Shown here: one piece after another, positions 7,989 to 16,419 of the stretch
Position numbering within the stretch: position 1 is the stretch's first letter
How the letters are laid out: every line of letters begins with the position of its first letter
From: an uncultured Marinobacterium sp.
GTDB lineage: Bacteria > Pseudomonadota > Gammaproteobacteria > Pseudomonadales > Balneatricaceae
DNA length: 64,000 nucleotides
Assembly: GCA_947501565.1 (NCBI GenBank)
Contig: CANMWJ010000004.1
Location: forward strand, 222,925-286,924
Direction: 5' to 3'
Program-made: the position numbers and the translations under genes
Notes under the pieces: model-generated
What the model saw: the letters and a program-made list of their open reading frames with translations, nothing else
Told to the model about the DNA's origin: nothing
Database searches by the model: none

Positions 7989-9545
7989 CTAGCCTTCGCC
8001 TTCACTTACGGCGACTTCCGGTCCTCGTTCATCGGCTGTGTTTTTGCCGCGTTTGCGGGCCAGAAGTTCCAGCAGTGGCGGGATGCAAAGCACGACAATG
8101 GCGGTCACCACAATTCCGAGGGTTAATGGGCGCTGCCACAGGAATTCCAGACTGCCATCGGAGATCACCAGCGCACGGGCCAGGTTGTTCTCCATGATTC
8201 CGCCGAGGATGAATCCCAGCAGCATCGGAGCCATTGGGAACTCCAGCAGCTTCAGCAAGATCGCGATCACGGTGATGATCACCATCATCTGGATATCGAA
8301 AGTGTTGAAGCTGACCAGATAAACCCCGGTGATCGAGAAGAACAGGATCAGCGGAATCAGGATCGGACGCGGGATCACCAGCAACCGAGAGATGTACGGG
8401 ATCAGCGGCAGGTTAAGGATCAGCAGTACCAGGTTGCCGAAGTACATGGAGATGATCACCGACCAGAACACGTCCGGGTTGTCGATAAACAGACGTGGAC
8501 CCGGCTGGATACCGTAGGCGATCAGCGCACCGAGCATGATGGCGGTGGTGCCGGAGCCCGGAATACCCAGCGTCAGTAGCGGTACGAAGGAACCGGTGGA
8601 GGCCGCGTTGTTGGCGGATTCTGGTGCAGCCAGACCGCGCAGGGCGCCTTTACCAAACTTCAGCTTCTCTTTGGCGGAGGCCAGATTGCGCTCCAGACCG
8701 TAAGCCAGGAAAGACGCAATGGTGGCACCGGCGCCCGGTAGCACGCCCACCAGGAAGCCAAACACAGAGGAGCGACCGACAGTTGGGGCTACGTGTTTTA
8801 CCTCGTCGCGGCTCAGCTTCATGCTGCCCAGCGAGGCCATGTCCATCTGTTCATCTTCCTCTTTGTGTTGACCCTTGAGTACGGTCATCACCACTTCGGT
8901 GAGGGCAAAGGTCGCCATCGCCAGCAGCAGGAAGCTGATGCCGTCGATCAGGTCGATATTGCCGAAGGTGAAACGTGGCGTACCCGAGGTGGTGTCGGTG
9001 CCCACCGTGGCGATCATCAGGCCGAACACGGTCATGATCAGCGCTTTGATCACCTGACCTTTACCGGAGAACGCTGCCACGGCAGTAAGGCCCAGAATCA
9101 TCAGCGCGAAGTAGTCGCTGGACTGGAAACTCAGCGAGACAGACGCCAGTGCCGGTGCGGCAAACAGCAGGATGATCGCGCCGATGGTACCGCCGGTGAA
9201 GGAGGAATACGCCGCCAGCGCCAGCGCTTTACCCGCCTGTTTCTGCTGTGCCATTGGATAACCGTCGAAGGAGGTCACCACGGTGCTGGCACAGCCCGGC
9301 GCATTGATCAGGATGGAGGAAGTGGAGCCGCCAAATACTGCACCGTAATACACACCCGCCATCAGGATGATGCCGGAAGAGGGATCAAGCCCGTAGGTGA
9401 TCGGGATCATAAGGGCCACGGCGGAGATTGGTCCCAATCCCGGCAGCATACCGATGAAGGTACCGGCAAAACAGCCGACCACTACCATCATCAGGTTGAA
9501 GGGCATGACCGCGGTGGACAGCCCGGTGAAGATACCGTCTAACAT
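7989..9545 (-). CDS. tctA: Tripartite tricarboxylate transporter, large membrane subunit TctA
   Basis: A 518-residue integral inner-membrane protein with about 12 hydrophobic segments. It begins MLDGIFTGLSTAVMPFNLM and carries the TctA signatures AGTFIGMLPGLGPISAVALMIPITYGL and YYGAVFGGSTSSILIN-PG, plus a second PGAGATIASFLAYGLER repeat. It forms the secondary transport channel that imports citrate or related carboxylates, driven by an ion gradient, after delivery by TctC. The ATG at 9545 follows GGAGGCTGAAGCG. The stop of tctB lies just upstream, so the two are co-translated. Order tctC-tctB-tctA is the usual one. The C-terminal 30 residues are polar and probably cytoplasmic. Confidence 0.95.
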   Translation of the reverse strand: MLDGIFTGLSTAVMPFNLMMVVVGCFAGTFIGMLPGLGPISAVALMIPITYGLDPSSGIILMAGVYYGAVFGGSTSSILINAPGCASTVVTSFDGYPMAQQKQAGKALALAAYSSFTGGTIGAIILLFAAPALASVSLSFQSSDYFALMILGLTAVAAFSGKGQVIKALIMTVFGLMIATVGTDTTSGTPRFTFGNIDLIDGISFLLLAMATFALTEVVMTVLKGQHKEEDEQMDMASLGSMKLSRDEVKHVAPTVGRSSVFGFLVGVLPGAGATIASFLAYGLERNLASAKEKLKFGKGALRGLAAPESANNAASTGSFVPLLTLGIPGSGTTAIMLGALIAYGIQPGPRLFIDNPDVFWSVIISMYFGNLVLLILNLPLIPYISRLLVIPRPILIPLILFFSITGVYLVSFNTFDIQMMVIITVIAILLKLLEFPMAPMLLGFILGGIMENNLARALVISDGSLEFLWQRPLTLGIVVTAIVVLCIPPLLELLARKRGKNTADERGPEVAVSEGEG

Positions 9546-9549
9546 CGCT

Positions 9550-10023
9550 TCAGCCTCCTAAAATCTGAGAAAACAGGGCACCCGGTGCCAGATAGATATC
9601 CAGCAGCTGGGTCAGGATCGCCCAGATGCCAACGGCAAAGGGCACGGATGCGAGCAGCAGGGTTTTCACACTACGCTCGCCCAGCAGCCAGTAGCCGCCG
9701 ATCAGGAAAATAATGGTCGCCAGCAGGAAGCCGACCCACTCCAGCGCCAGGGCAAACAGCACCACCAGCACCAGCAGTTTGGCAACCAAGGCAAAGTCGT
9801 AACCGCGTAGTTTTAAGTGGCTGCCTTCGCCGCGTTCAGCGGTCAGCAGCAGGGCGATCGCCAAAACACCACCCATCAGAGAGAGCACGTTTGGCAGCGT
9901 CTGCGCGTGGAATGGTTCATATTCGTCGCCGGGTAACAACGGAATCTGACCGGCGTAGTAACCGTAAGCGACGGAGAGCAGCAGAAAGATCAGGCCGCCG
10001 ATATGGTCTTTACAGATATTCAT
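9550..10023 (-). CDS. tctB: Tripartite tricarboxylate transporter, small membrane subunit TctB
   Basis: A 157-residue protein with four predicted membrane segments (about residues 8-25, 45-62, 83-115 as a hairpin, 124-142), the TctB/DUF1468 architecture. It is the small membrane partner of TctA in binding-protein-dependent secondary carboxylate uptake. It lies 4 bp before tctA and about 130 bp after tctC. TctB sequences vary widely, so the call leans on topology, size and position between tctC and tctA. Confidence 0.9.
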   Translation of the reverse strand: MNICKDHIGGLIFLLLSVAYGYYAGQIPLLPGDEYEPFHAQTLPNVLSLMGGVLAIALLLTAERGEGSHLKLRGYDFALVAKLLVLVVLFALALEWVGFLLATIIFLIGGYWLLGERSVKTLLLASVPFAVGIWAILTQLLDIYLAPGALFSQILGG

Positions 10024-10074
10024 GGAACACCCCCGAGACCTCGTTACACAGGTCTTGGTTTAAAAAGCTCCGGT

Positions 10075-10099
10075 GAGCCCGCGACAGAAGAAAGCGGGC
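10075..10099 (-). other. Hairpin between tctC and tctB
   Basis: GCCCGC/GCGGGC arms around an A-rich loop in the 130-bp gap after tctC, with no T run. A stem here would protect the tctC message or dampen read-through, matching the excess of binding protein usual in such operons. Confidence 0.4.
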
Positions 10100-10153
10100 G
10101 CCGGAGGGAAGAGAACACGATGGTTCGGATTGCTTAGAGGTACTGCGGATTCG

Positions 10154-11143
10154 TTACTTCAGGAAACCCAGCTCGCGCATCAGAGCGCCCACTTCGGTCT
10201 CCTGCTGTTCCAGAAAGCGAACAAAGTCGGTATCCGGCTTGAAGATCTCGGTCCAGCCGTTGCGGGCACGTACGGTTTCCCACTCTTCGGTGTCGTACAT
10301 CTTGACCAGCACTTCGACGAACTCAGCTTTCTGCGCATCGGAGATCCCCGGTGCCGCAAAGAAACCACGCCAGTTAACGAAGGTTGCGTCGTAACCCAGC
10401 TCTTTCAGGGTCGGGACCTCGGGTGCAGCGTCGGAACGTTTGTCGCCGGTCATCACCAGAATGCGGACTTCGCCCGCTTCCGCCAGCGCCAGCGCTTCAC
10501 TGAAGCCGGTGGAGAGCAGTTCGGTTTCGCCGGAGAGCAGCCCCGCCATCGCATCACCGCCCGCGTCGTAGGCCACGTAACGTACCTGACGTGGGTTGCC
10601 GCCCGCCGACTTGAATGCCATCGCCGCGACCAGGTGATCCATGCTGCCGCGAGCGGAACCGCCGGCGATCTTCACCTTGCGTGGATTTTCACGGTAATCG
10701 GCCACCACCTGATTGAAGCTGGTGTATCTGGAGTCTTTTTTCACCACAAACGCGCCGAAGTCACCGATGGTGGCGGCTATCGGGGTTAGGTCGCGGAAGG
10801 ACTGGGGGAACACCTTGGAGAGGGAACGGATCACGATCGGGGTGGAGTTCACCATCAGGGTGTCGGTTTTCTGATCGGCGGTTTCGATCAGGTGGGCAAT
10901 GGCTTTACCGCCGCCACCGCCGGACATGTTTTCGTAGGAGACAGTGTCGATCAGGCCAGACTTGTGCAGTGCCTCACCGGTACCACGTGCCGTGCCATCC
11001 CAGCCGCCACCGGCACCGCCAGGAATCAGGAAGTGGATGCTTTCCACTGCAGATGCGTTGAAAGAAGCACCGGCGGTCAGCGCACCGGCCAGCATAGCGG
11101 CGATCAGTGTGGAACGTTTGCGGAAATGGGGTTTAGCGAACAT
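10154..11143 (-). CDS. tctC: Tripartite tricarboxylate transporter, periplasmic binding protein TctC
   Basis: A 329-residue solute-binding protein of the Bug/TctC family. It has a signal peptide with a basic N-terminus (HFRKRSTLIAAMLAG) and probable cleavage after Ala32 (ASA/VES). The mature protein has IHFLIPGGAGGGWDGTARGTGEAL, the first binding-pocket motif, and a KIAGGSARGSMDHL segment. It captures a carboxylate (citrate, tricarballylate or a relative) in the periplasm for TctBA. First gene of tctCBA, transcribed away from a two-component system that probably controls it. The exact ligand cannot be assigned; Bug proteins bind many carboxylates. Confidence 0.93.
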   Translation of the reverse strand: MFAKPHFRKRSTLIAAMLAGALTAGASFNASAVESIHFLIPGGAGGGWDGTARGTGEALHKSGLIDTVSYENMSGGGGGKAIAHLIETADQKTDTLMVNSTPIVIRSLSKVFPQSFRDLTPIAATIGDFGAFVVKKDSRYTSFNQVVADYRENPRKVKIAGGSARGSMDHLVAAMAFKSAGGNPRQVRYVAYDAGGDAMAGLLSGETELLSTGFSEALALAEAGEVRILVMTGDKRSDAAPEVPTLKELGYDATFVNWRGFFAAPGISDAQKAEFVEVLVKMYDTEEWETVRARNGWTEIFKPDTDFVRFLEQQETEVGALMRELGFLK

Positions 11144-11328
11144 GGGACTCTTACCTCGTTGTTGTCGTTATTTGCTTACAAGGTAGAGCGGGCCGGAAAG
11201 CAGGAACAGCTTGTGGGCTTAAAGGCTTTTTAAACCCTAAAAGACGTTTTGTTCATAATGTTTACGGGTGTTTGGCAGAGTGATTCGCTAAGCTCAGAGT
11301 AGCTCAGGGAATAACCGTATATAGAAGT

Positions 11329-12954
11329 ATGCACCTGTTTAATCGCCTCAAACTGAAAAGCCGGATGATCCTGATCCTTGGCCTGATGACCATTGTCCAG
11401 ACCGGGTTTATCGGACTCTTTGCCGTGCACTATCTGCACCAGTCGCTGGATGAGCAGATCGGTCAGCGCGCCCTGCATGTGGCTAAAACTATCGCCGCCT
11501 TGCCTGCCGTGGCACAGGCGGTGGACGCACAGGATTCCAGCTACCTGCAGCCGGTCAGCCTGCTGCTGGCGGCCAAAACACAGGCCCGCTTTGTGGTGAT
11601 CGGTGACCGTGAAGCGATCCGTTTGGCGCACCCAAGCCCGGAGAAGATCGGCCGTTCCATGGCGGATGATGACGGCGATGACAGTGCCCGGGCGCTTATC
11701 TATGGCGAGGGGTATATCTCCAAGGCGAAGGGTAGCCTGGGCTGGTCGATGCGCGGCAAAGCGCCGGTGTTCAGCGTTGACGGCAGTCGTGTGGTTGGCG
11801 TGGTCTCGGTGGGGTATGACCTCAACCGGGTAGCCGACGTAATCCAGCGCTACCGTCTGACGTTGATCACCGTAATCCTGATCTCTTTCGCACTGAGTGC
11901 CTTTATCGCAGTCTGGTTTGCCAACCACTTCAAACAGGCGATTTTCGGGCTGGAACCGGAGCAGATCGCGCGCCTGTTTGATGAACAGAAAGCCACGCTG
12001 GAGTCGGTACGTGAGGGGATCATCGCCATCAACGCTGAAGGGCGTATTACCACCTTCAACCGGGCAGCGGCGGAGACGCTGAACCTGCCCGAGGGTACCC
12101 AACTCAGTGGCCAGCATATCACCGATGTTATTCCCGACAGTGCCATGCTGGAGGTGCTGCAAAGCGGCGAACCCCAATACGACCGCGAACTCTGGTTTAA
12201 CGACCTCACCTTTGTTGCCAACCGCCTGCCGCTGAAACAGGGCTGCACCATCACCGGTGTAGTCTCCAGTTTTCGGCGTAAGGACGAGCTGGATCTGGTG
12301 AGCCGGAAACTGACCCGTATCCAGCAGTACGCCGATACCCTGCGTAGTCAGGCGCACGAGTATTCCAACAAACTGCACACCATCGCCGGGCTGATCCAGA
12401 TCGATGCCAAGGAGGAGGCGCTGGCGCTGATCGGGCAGGAGAGCCGCAGCCATCAGAAACTGATTCGGCTTTTGCTCGATGCGGTACCCGACCCGATTCT
12501 GGCGGGCTGCCTGCTGGGTAAATACAACCGCGCACGCGAACTGGGACTGCGCCTGAAGATTGATCCAGAGAGCCGCATGACTGAGCTGCCGGACCACCTG
12601 CCGCGTGAACAGCTGGTGAGCATCATCGGCAACCTGATCGACAATGCTCTGGAAGCGACGCTGAAAACCGGTGGCCGTGATGGCGAGGTGCTGCTGACCA
12701 TGACAGATCTGGGCAACGACCTGATCTTTGAGATCGAGGATCAGGGGCCAGGTATCAGCGAAGCGGAGCAGCAGCGGATCTTTGAGAAGGGCGTCAGCAG
12801 CAAGGGCAAAGCGGGGCACGGTATCGGCCTGCATCTGGTGAAAGTGCTGCTTGATAACCTCAGCGGAACGGTCACCGTGGAGCCGGCAGAGCACGGTGGC
12901 AGCCGTTTTATTGTCTATATACCTAAAGAGCGGTCGTTAGTGACCGGAGCGTGA
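11329..12954 (+). CDS. CitA/DcuS-type sensor histidine kinase
   Basis: A 541-residue inner-membrane sensor. Two membrane segments (about residues 13-35 and 177-198) bracket a periplasmic sensor domain containing ATPAR-like ligand features (RFVVIGDREAIRLAHPSPEKIG, YISKAKGSLGWSMRGKAPVF) of the CitA/DcuS PAS-like fold. A cytoplasmic PAS domain (about 222-310) follows. The phospho-acceptor His343 lies in RSQAHEYSNKLHTIAGL, the CitA/DcuS H-box. The kinase domain is intact: NLIDNALEA, EDQGPGI and GHGIGLHLV. It is divergent from tctC and 24 bp before its response regulator. It should sense external citrate or another carboxylate and switch on tctCBA. Confidence 0.9.
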   Translation: MHLFNRLKLKSRMILILGLMTIVQTGFIGLFAVHYLHQSLDEQIGQRALHVAKTIAALPAVAQAVDAQDSSYLQPVSLLLAAKTQARFVVIGDREAIRLAHPSPEKIGRSMADDDGDDSARALIYGEGYISKAKGSLGWSMRGKAPVFSVDGSRVVGVVSVGYDLNRVADVIQRYRLTLITVILISFALSAFIAVWFANHFKQAIFGLEPEQIARLFDEQKATLESVREGIIAINAEGRITTFNRAAAETLNLPEGTQLSGQHITDVIPDSAMLEVLQSGEPQYDRELWFNDLTFVANRLPLKQGCTITGVVSSFRRKDELDLVSRKLTRIQQYADTLRSQAHEYSNKLHTIAGLIQIDAKEEALALIGQESRSHQKLIRLLLDAVPDPILAGCLLGKYNRARELGLRLKIDPESRMTELPDHLPREQLVSIIGNLIDNALEATLKTGGRDGEVLLTMTDLGNDLIFEIEDQGPGISEAEQQRIFEKGVSSKGKAGHGIGLHLVKVLLDNLSGTVTVEPAEHGGSRFIVYIPKERSLVTGA

Positions 12955-12978
12955 CGGACGAAGGAGTGAATAACAATA

Positions 12979-13671
12979 ATGAACCCTATCCGCGTAGTGA
13001 TCGCCGAAGATGATCAGCAGATCGCAGAAATTCAACGCCGTTTCCTCGAACGGATCGAAGGCTTTGAGCTGGTGGGTGTGGCCCACGGGCTGGAGGAGGC
13101 GCAGGATCTGACCGACGTCTTGAAACCGGAACTGCTGTTGTTGGACATCCAGTTTCCCACCGGCACCGGCCTGGAGTTACTGCGTACCTTGCGCGCCCAG
13201 AACAGCGAAACCGACGTTATCCTGATTACCGCCGCCAAGGAGGTGGAAACCCTGCAGGCGGCCTTACGTGGTGGCGTTTTCGATTACATCCTCAAGCCGC
13301 TGGTGTTTGAGCGTCTGCAGGAAACCTTGCAAAGCTACAGTAAACACCGGGAGAAACTGCAGGCGATGGGCCAGATTGTGCAGAGTGATGTGGATACCAT
13401 GTTGCCGCGCGGTGTTACCTCGGCTCCGACCGCGCCATCCGAGATCCGCCTGCCGAAGGGGATCGATGCGCTCACGCTGGAGAAGATCCGTCAGGTATTC
13501 AGTGCGGACAGAGAACCGCTGAGTGCCGAGGAGATGGGCGAGAAGATCGGTGCCAGCCGCACCACCGCCCGCCGTTATCTGGAGTATCTGGTCAGCACCC
13601 AGGAGCTGGTGGCTGAAGTCAGTTACGGCAGTGTCGGGCGTCCGGAGCGGCGTTACCGAGCCCAGGCCTGA
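12979..13671 (+). CDS. CitB/DcuR-type response regulator
   Basis: A 230-residue regulator. The receiver domain (1-120) has the acidic pair AEDD (9-12), phospho-acceptor Asp56 in LLLLDIQFPTGTG and the lysine of ILKPL. After a linker, the C-terminal part (about 150-225) contains a winged-helix-like HTH (EEMGEKIGASRTTARRYLEYLV), as in CitB/DcuR, not the OmpR-type domain of classical TctD. It pairs with the upstream kinase, and a clean ribosome-binding site (GAAGGAGTGAATAACAATA) precedes the ATG. Target: most likely the tctCBA promoter in the 11144-11328 gap. Confidence 0.9.
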   Translation: MNPIRVVIAEDDQQIAEIQRRFLERIEGFELVGVAHGLEEAQDLTDVLKPELLLLDIQFPTGTGLELLRTLRAQNSETDVILITAAKEVETLQAALRGGVFDYILKPLVFERLQETLQSYSKHREKLQAMGQIVQSDVDTMLPRGVTSAPTAPSEIRLPKGIDALTLEKIRQVFSADREPLSAEEMGEKIGASRTTARRYLEYLVSTQELVAEVSYGSVGRPERRYRAQA

Positions 13672-13697
13672 GCGGCTTATTCTCAGGCGCAGAGGCC

Positions 13698-14099
13698 TCA
13701 GTCTGCGCCATATAACTTAACCGGCCCACCAACCGCCTGCCAGGCGCTGAAACCGCCATGCACATGTTTCACCTTGCTTAATCCCATCTCGACCAGGGCA
13801 CGACCGGCCAGCGCTGAGCGCATGCCACCGGCGCAGAACAATACAAAGGTGAGGTCCTGCTGGAAGATCGGTTTGGCGTAGGGGCTTTCCGGGTCCACCC
13901 AGAACTCCAGCATGCCGCGTGGGCAGTGGTAGGCGCCGGGGATGCGGCCATCGCGATTGAGCTCACGGATATCGCGGATATCCACAAATTGAACGCCGGA
14001 CTGCCCAAGCAGCTCCCGTGCTTCTGCGATGGAGATCTCCTCCACGACCTGGTTGGCTTCCTCGACCAGCTGATAGATACCTTTGGTGATGGTGTTCAT
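13698..14099 (-). CDS. Rhodanese-like sulfurtransferase
   Basis: A 133-residue single-domain rhodanese with the active-site loop CAGGMRS (Cys89), preceded by QFVDIRDIRELNRDGRIPGAYHCPRGMLEFW, the usual rhodanese N-half. It would carry sulfane sulfur as a persulfide, for thiosulfate or polysulfide handling; the physiological partner is unknown. No signal peptide, so cytoplasmic. It lies divergent from an AraC-type gene, with AT-rich repeats between the two starts that could control both. Downstream genes at 15-17 kb also look sulfur/redox-related, which supports a shared theme. Confidence 0.9.
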   Translation of the reverse strand: MNTITKGIYQLVEEANQVVEEISIAEARELLGQSGVQFVDIRDIRELNRDGRIPGAYHCPRGMLEFWVDPESPYAKPIFQQDLTFVLFCAGGMRSALAGRALVEMGLSKVKHVHGGFSAWQAVGGPVKLYGAD

Positions 14100-14180
14100 G
14101 GTGACCTCTTACTCGGACTGTTCTTATCGTTTTCCCATAAGGTAGCGAATACAGGTGTGGCTATCTTTGTATAAAATGAC

Positions 14181-14213
14181 ACTTTATTTATAAAGTCGGC
14201 CAATTTATAAAGT
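14181..14213. promoter_or_regulatory. AT-rich operator-like repeats between rhodanese and AraC genes
   Basis: The palindrome ACTTTATTTATAAAGT (14181-14196) overlaps one copy of ATTTATAAAGT, and a second direct copy lies at 14203-14213, running into the GTG start of the AraC gene. This placement would allow autorepression and control of the divergent rhodanese gene. Confidence 0.45.
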
Positions 14214-15024
14214 GAGCCAGTTTGTGAGTGAGTCAGCCCAAGTCCTGAGTTTGCTGGATATGACCGTACTGCCGCGCGAGGTTTTTGTGCGGCAGCAGGA
14301 AATCCCGGCAAGGCATTGTTTCCCCGCCCACTCACATAACTGGCATCAGCTGCTGTACGCGATCTCCGGTGTGTTGGTTGTTACTGTGGAGGGGGAGCGT
14401 TATTTCGTACCGCCTGAACAGGCGATCTGGTTGCCGATGGGCTGCGAGCACAGTGTGTACAGCGAATATGGCGCGGACCTGAAAAGCCTCTACATCGACG
14501 CAGCGTTTGCGTTGCCCGGTGGGGCGCAGAGTTGCGTGCTGCAGGTGACGCCGATGGTGCGAGAGCTGATTCGCGAGGCGGCGGGATTTGCGGTGGAGTA
14601 TCCTCTGCAGGGGTATGAACAGGACCTGATCCAGTTGCTGCTTCAGGCGTTATGCCGTCTGGAGCGCGAACCGGTCCATCTGCCCTGGCCAACCGAACCG
14701 GATCTGGTGCAGCTCTGTAACCATCTCTTCGAGCACCCCGACGATACGGCATCGACTGCGGTATTGGCCGAGCGGGTTGCCACCTCACAACGTACTCTCG
14801 ACCGGAAATTTCGTAAAGCGACCGGCATGTCCCTCAAACATTGGCGATTACAGTTGCGGATGTTGAAGGCGATCGAGTTGCTGAACACCAACAAGTCTGT
14901 CACCAGTATCGCGCTGGAATTGGGCTACGGATCGCTCTCAGCCTTTACCTTCATGTTTCGGGAGCGGATGGGTATCAGCCCGGCCCAGTACCGCAAGCGG
15001 CAGGAATCCGGTAGCAGCGACTGA
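14212..15024 (+). CDS. AraC-family transcription regulator with cupin sensor
   Basis: A 270-residue regulator. The N-terminal half (about 15-110) is an AraC cupin domain (PAHSHNWHQLLYAISGVLVVTVEG, PPEQAIWLPMGCEHSVY). The C-terminal half (about 165-265) has the two AraC HTH motifs, ending GYGSLSAFTFMFRERMGISPAQYRKR. No clear ribosome-binding site supports the GTG at 14212; alternatives are GTG at 14224 and ATG at 14259, and the cupin alignment does not exclude the last. Ligand unknown. Possible targets are the divergent rhodanese gene, with which it shares repeats, and the downstream permease operon. Confidence 0.88.
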   Translation: MSQFVSESAQVLSLLDMTVLPREVFVRQQEIPARHCFPAHSHNWHQLLYAISGVLVVTVEGERYFVPPEQAIWLPMGCEHSVYSEYGADLKSLYIDAAFALPGGAQSCVLQVTPMVRELIREAAGFAVEYPLQGYEQDLIQLLLQALCRLEREPVHLPWPTEPDLVQLCNHLFEHPDDTASTAVLAERVATSQRTLDRKFRKATGMSLKHWRLQLRMLKAIELLNTNKSVTSIALELGYGSLSAFTFMFRERMGISPAQYRKRQESGSSD

Positions 15025-15072
15025 CTGCGCAGCCTCAGATCAAGTAAATCCCACTTGGGGGTATTTATATTT

Positions 15073-15112
15073 GATATTTCGTATATACTAATTTCCATAT
15101 ATACAGAATATC
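15073..15112. promoter_or_regulatory. 40-bp operator-like palindrome before the permease operon
   Basis: Arms GATATTTCGTATATA and TATATACAGAATATC match in inverted orientation at 13 of 15 positions around a 10-bp centre. Long AT-rich palindromes of this kind are bound by ArsR-family repressors such as BigR/SqrR, which respond to sulfane sulfur, but no ArsR gene lies in the window. It sits about 55 bp upstream of the permease start. Confidence 0.5.
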
Positions 15113-15165
15113 TAATGTTTTGGCGGCTATCTCTCTGGTGCCGTCAAAATGAAGGGGATCGACTG

Positions 15166-16155
15166 ATGTTCGCAAGTTTTACCTATCTGGCTGACTGGCT
15201 GGTTTATCAACAGCTGGGATTATCAGCGCAAACCAAATGGGGCAGCGCGCTGCACTTCTTCGTCGAGGACGTCACCAAAATCTTCGCGTTGCTGCTGGTG
15301 ATGATCTACGTAATCTCTTTTCTGCGCGCCGCTATGGATGTGGAACGTGTGCGTAGCTACCTGAGCGGCCAGCATCGCGGGGTGGGTTATCTGATGGGCT
15401 CATCCTTCGGGGCAATTACACCGTTCTGCTCCTGCTCCAGCATCCCGGTATTTCTGGGTTTTACCTCCGCGGGTATTCCGGTGGGCATCACCATGGCGTT
15501 TCTGCTCACCTCACCACTGATCAACGAGGTCGCAGTTTTGCTGTTGCTCAGCTTACTGGGTTGGAAATTCACACTGATGTATGTGCTGGTGGGGATGACC
15601 ATCGGCATTATGGGCGGCGCGCTGCTTGACCTGCTGCGCGCCGAGCGCTGGCTGCAGCCCTTTGCCGCGAAAGCCTATCAACAGGCGGTGCAACAGCCGG
15701 GTATGGAGATCGAGTGTGAGGTCCGCAAGCTAAGCTTTCAGGACCGGCATGACTTTGCCAAAACCGAGATGCTGGAGATCTTCGGGCGTGTCTGGAAGTG
15801 GGTCATTATCGGCGTGGGATTAGGTGCCGGATTACATGGCTTTGTGCCCGAGGGCTGGCTGGAGTCCCACCTGGGCGACGGACAGTGGTGGTCGGTGCCT
15901 GCAGCAGTATTGATGGGCATTCCGCTCTACTCCAACGCAACTGGGGTGATTCCCGTGATGGAAAGCCTGCTGCTGAAGGGATTGCCGGTCGGCACCACAC
16001 TGGCGTTCTGTATGAGCACAGTGGCAGCGAGTTTTCCTGAGTTTATTCTGCTCAAGCAAGTGATGCAGTGGCGTCTGCTGGCACTGATATTTGTGGTCCT
16101 GTTGCTCTCATTTACAGTGATGGGATGGATCTTTAACGTGGCGTTTGCGCTCTAG
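15166..16155 (+). CDS. Permease of the ArsP/UPF0718 family
   Basis: A 329-residue inner-membrane protein with about eight hydrophobic segments. The family signature TPFCSCSSIPVFLGF (Cys88, Cys90) lies in the first half, with a matching IPLYSNATGVIPVMESLLLKGLPVGTTLAF repeat in the second, and SPLINEVAV between them. Family members move organoarsenicals or unknown thiol/sulfur compounds; no substrate can be assigned here. ATG 15166 is chosen because AAGGGGATCGACTG lies before it and the family alignment begins there; the frame open from 15055 upstream overlaps the palindrome. It is first of a three-gene operon with a redox-active disulfide protein and a metallo-hydrolase. Confidence 0.85.
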   Translation: MFASFTYLADWLVYQQLGLSAQTKWGSALHFFVEDVTKIFALLLVMIYVISFLRAAMDVERVRSYLSGQHRGVGYLMGSSFGAITPFCSCSSIPVFLGFTSAGIPVGITMAFLLTSPLINEVAVLLLLSLLGWKFTLMYVLVGMTIGIMGGALLDLLRAERWLQPFAAKAYQQAVQQPGMEIECEVRKLSFQDRHDFAKTEMLEIFGRVWKWVIIGVGLGAGLHGFVPEGWLESHLGDGQWWSVPAAVLMGIPLYSNATGVIPVMESLLLKGLPVGTTLAFCMSTVAASFPEFILLKQVMQWRLLALIFVVLLLSFTVMGWIFNVAFAL

Positions 16156-16185
16156 GCCGTCACAAGTAATACAAGGAGAAGGACG

Positions 16186-16419
16186 ATGAAAACCGTCAAA
16201 GTACTGGGTACCGGTTGCACTAAATGCACAAAAACTGCAGAGGTGATCGAACGTGTAGCGCAGGCAATGGGCGCCGACGTTGAAGTGATCAAGGAGACCC
16301 GCCCGGAGGTGATCATGCAGTATCAGGTGATGCGCACCCCGGCTGTTGTTGTGGATGAAACGCTGGTGCACAGCGGTTCCATCCCGGCGCAGGAGGAGAT
16401 CAAGCAATGGCTGCAGTGA
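16186..16419 (+). CDS. Small redox-active disulfide (thioredoxin-like) protein
   Basis: A 77-residue protein of the 'redox-active disulfide protein 2' type. It has a minimal thioredoxin fold with the CxxC motif CTKC (Cys11, Cys14) straight after the first strand (KTVKVLGTG) and a cis-proline segment RTPAVVVDE. No signal peptide, so cytoplasmic. Such proteins are commonly encoded beside ArsP/UPF0718 permeases and presumably supply electrons or carry sulfur for them. A strong AAGGAGAAGG precedes the ATG. It overlaps the next gene by 13 bp. Confidence 0.88.
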   Translation: MKTVKVLGTGCTKCTKTAEVIERVAQAMGADVEVIKETRPEVIMQYQVMRTPAVVVDETLVHSGSIPAQEEIKQWLQ

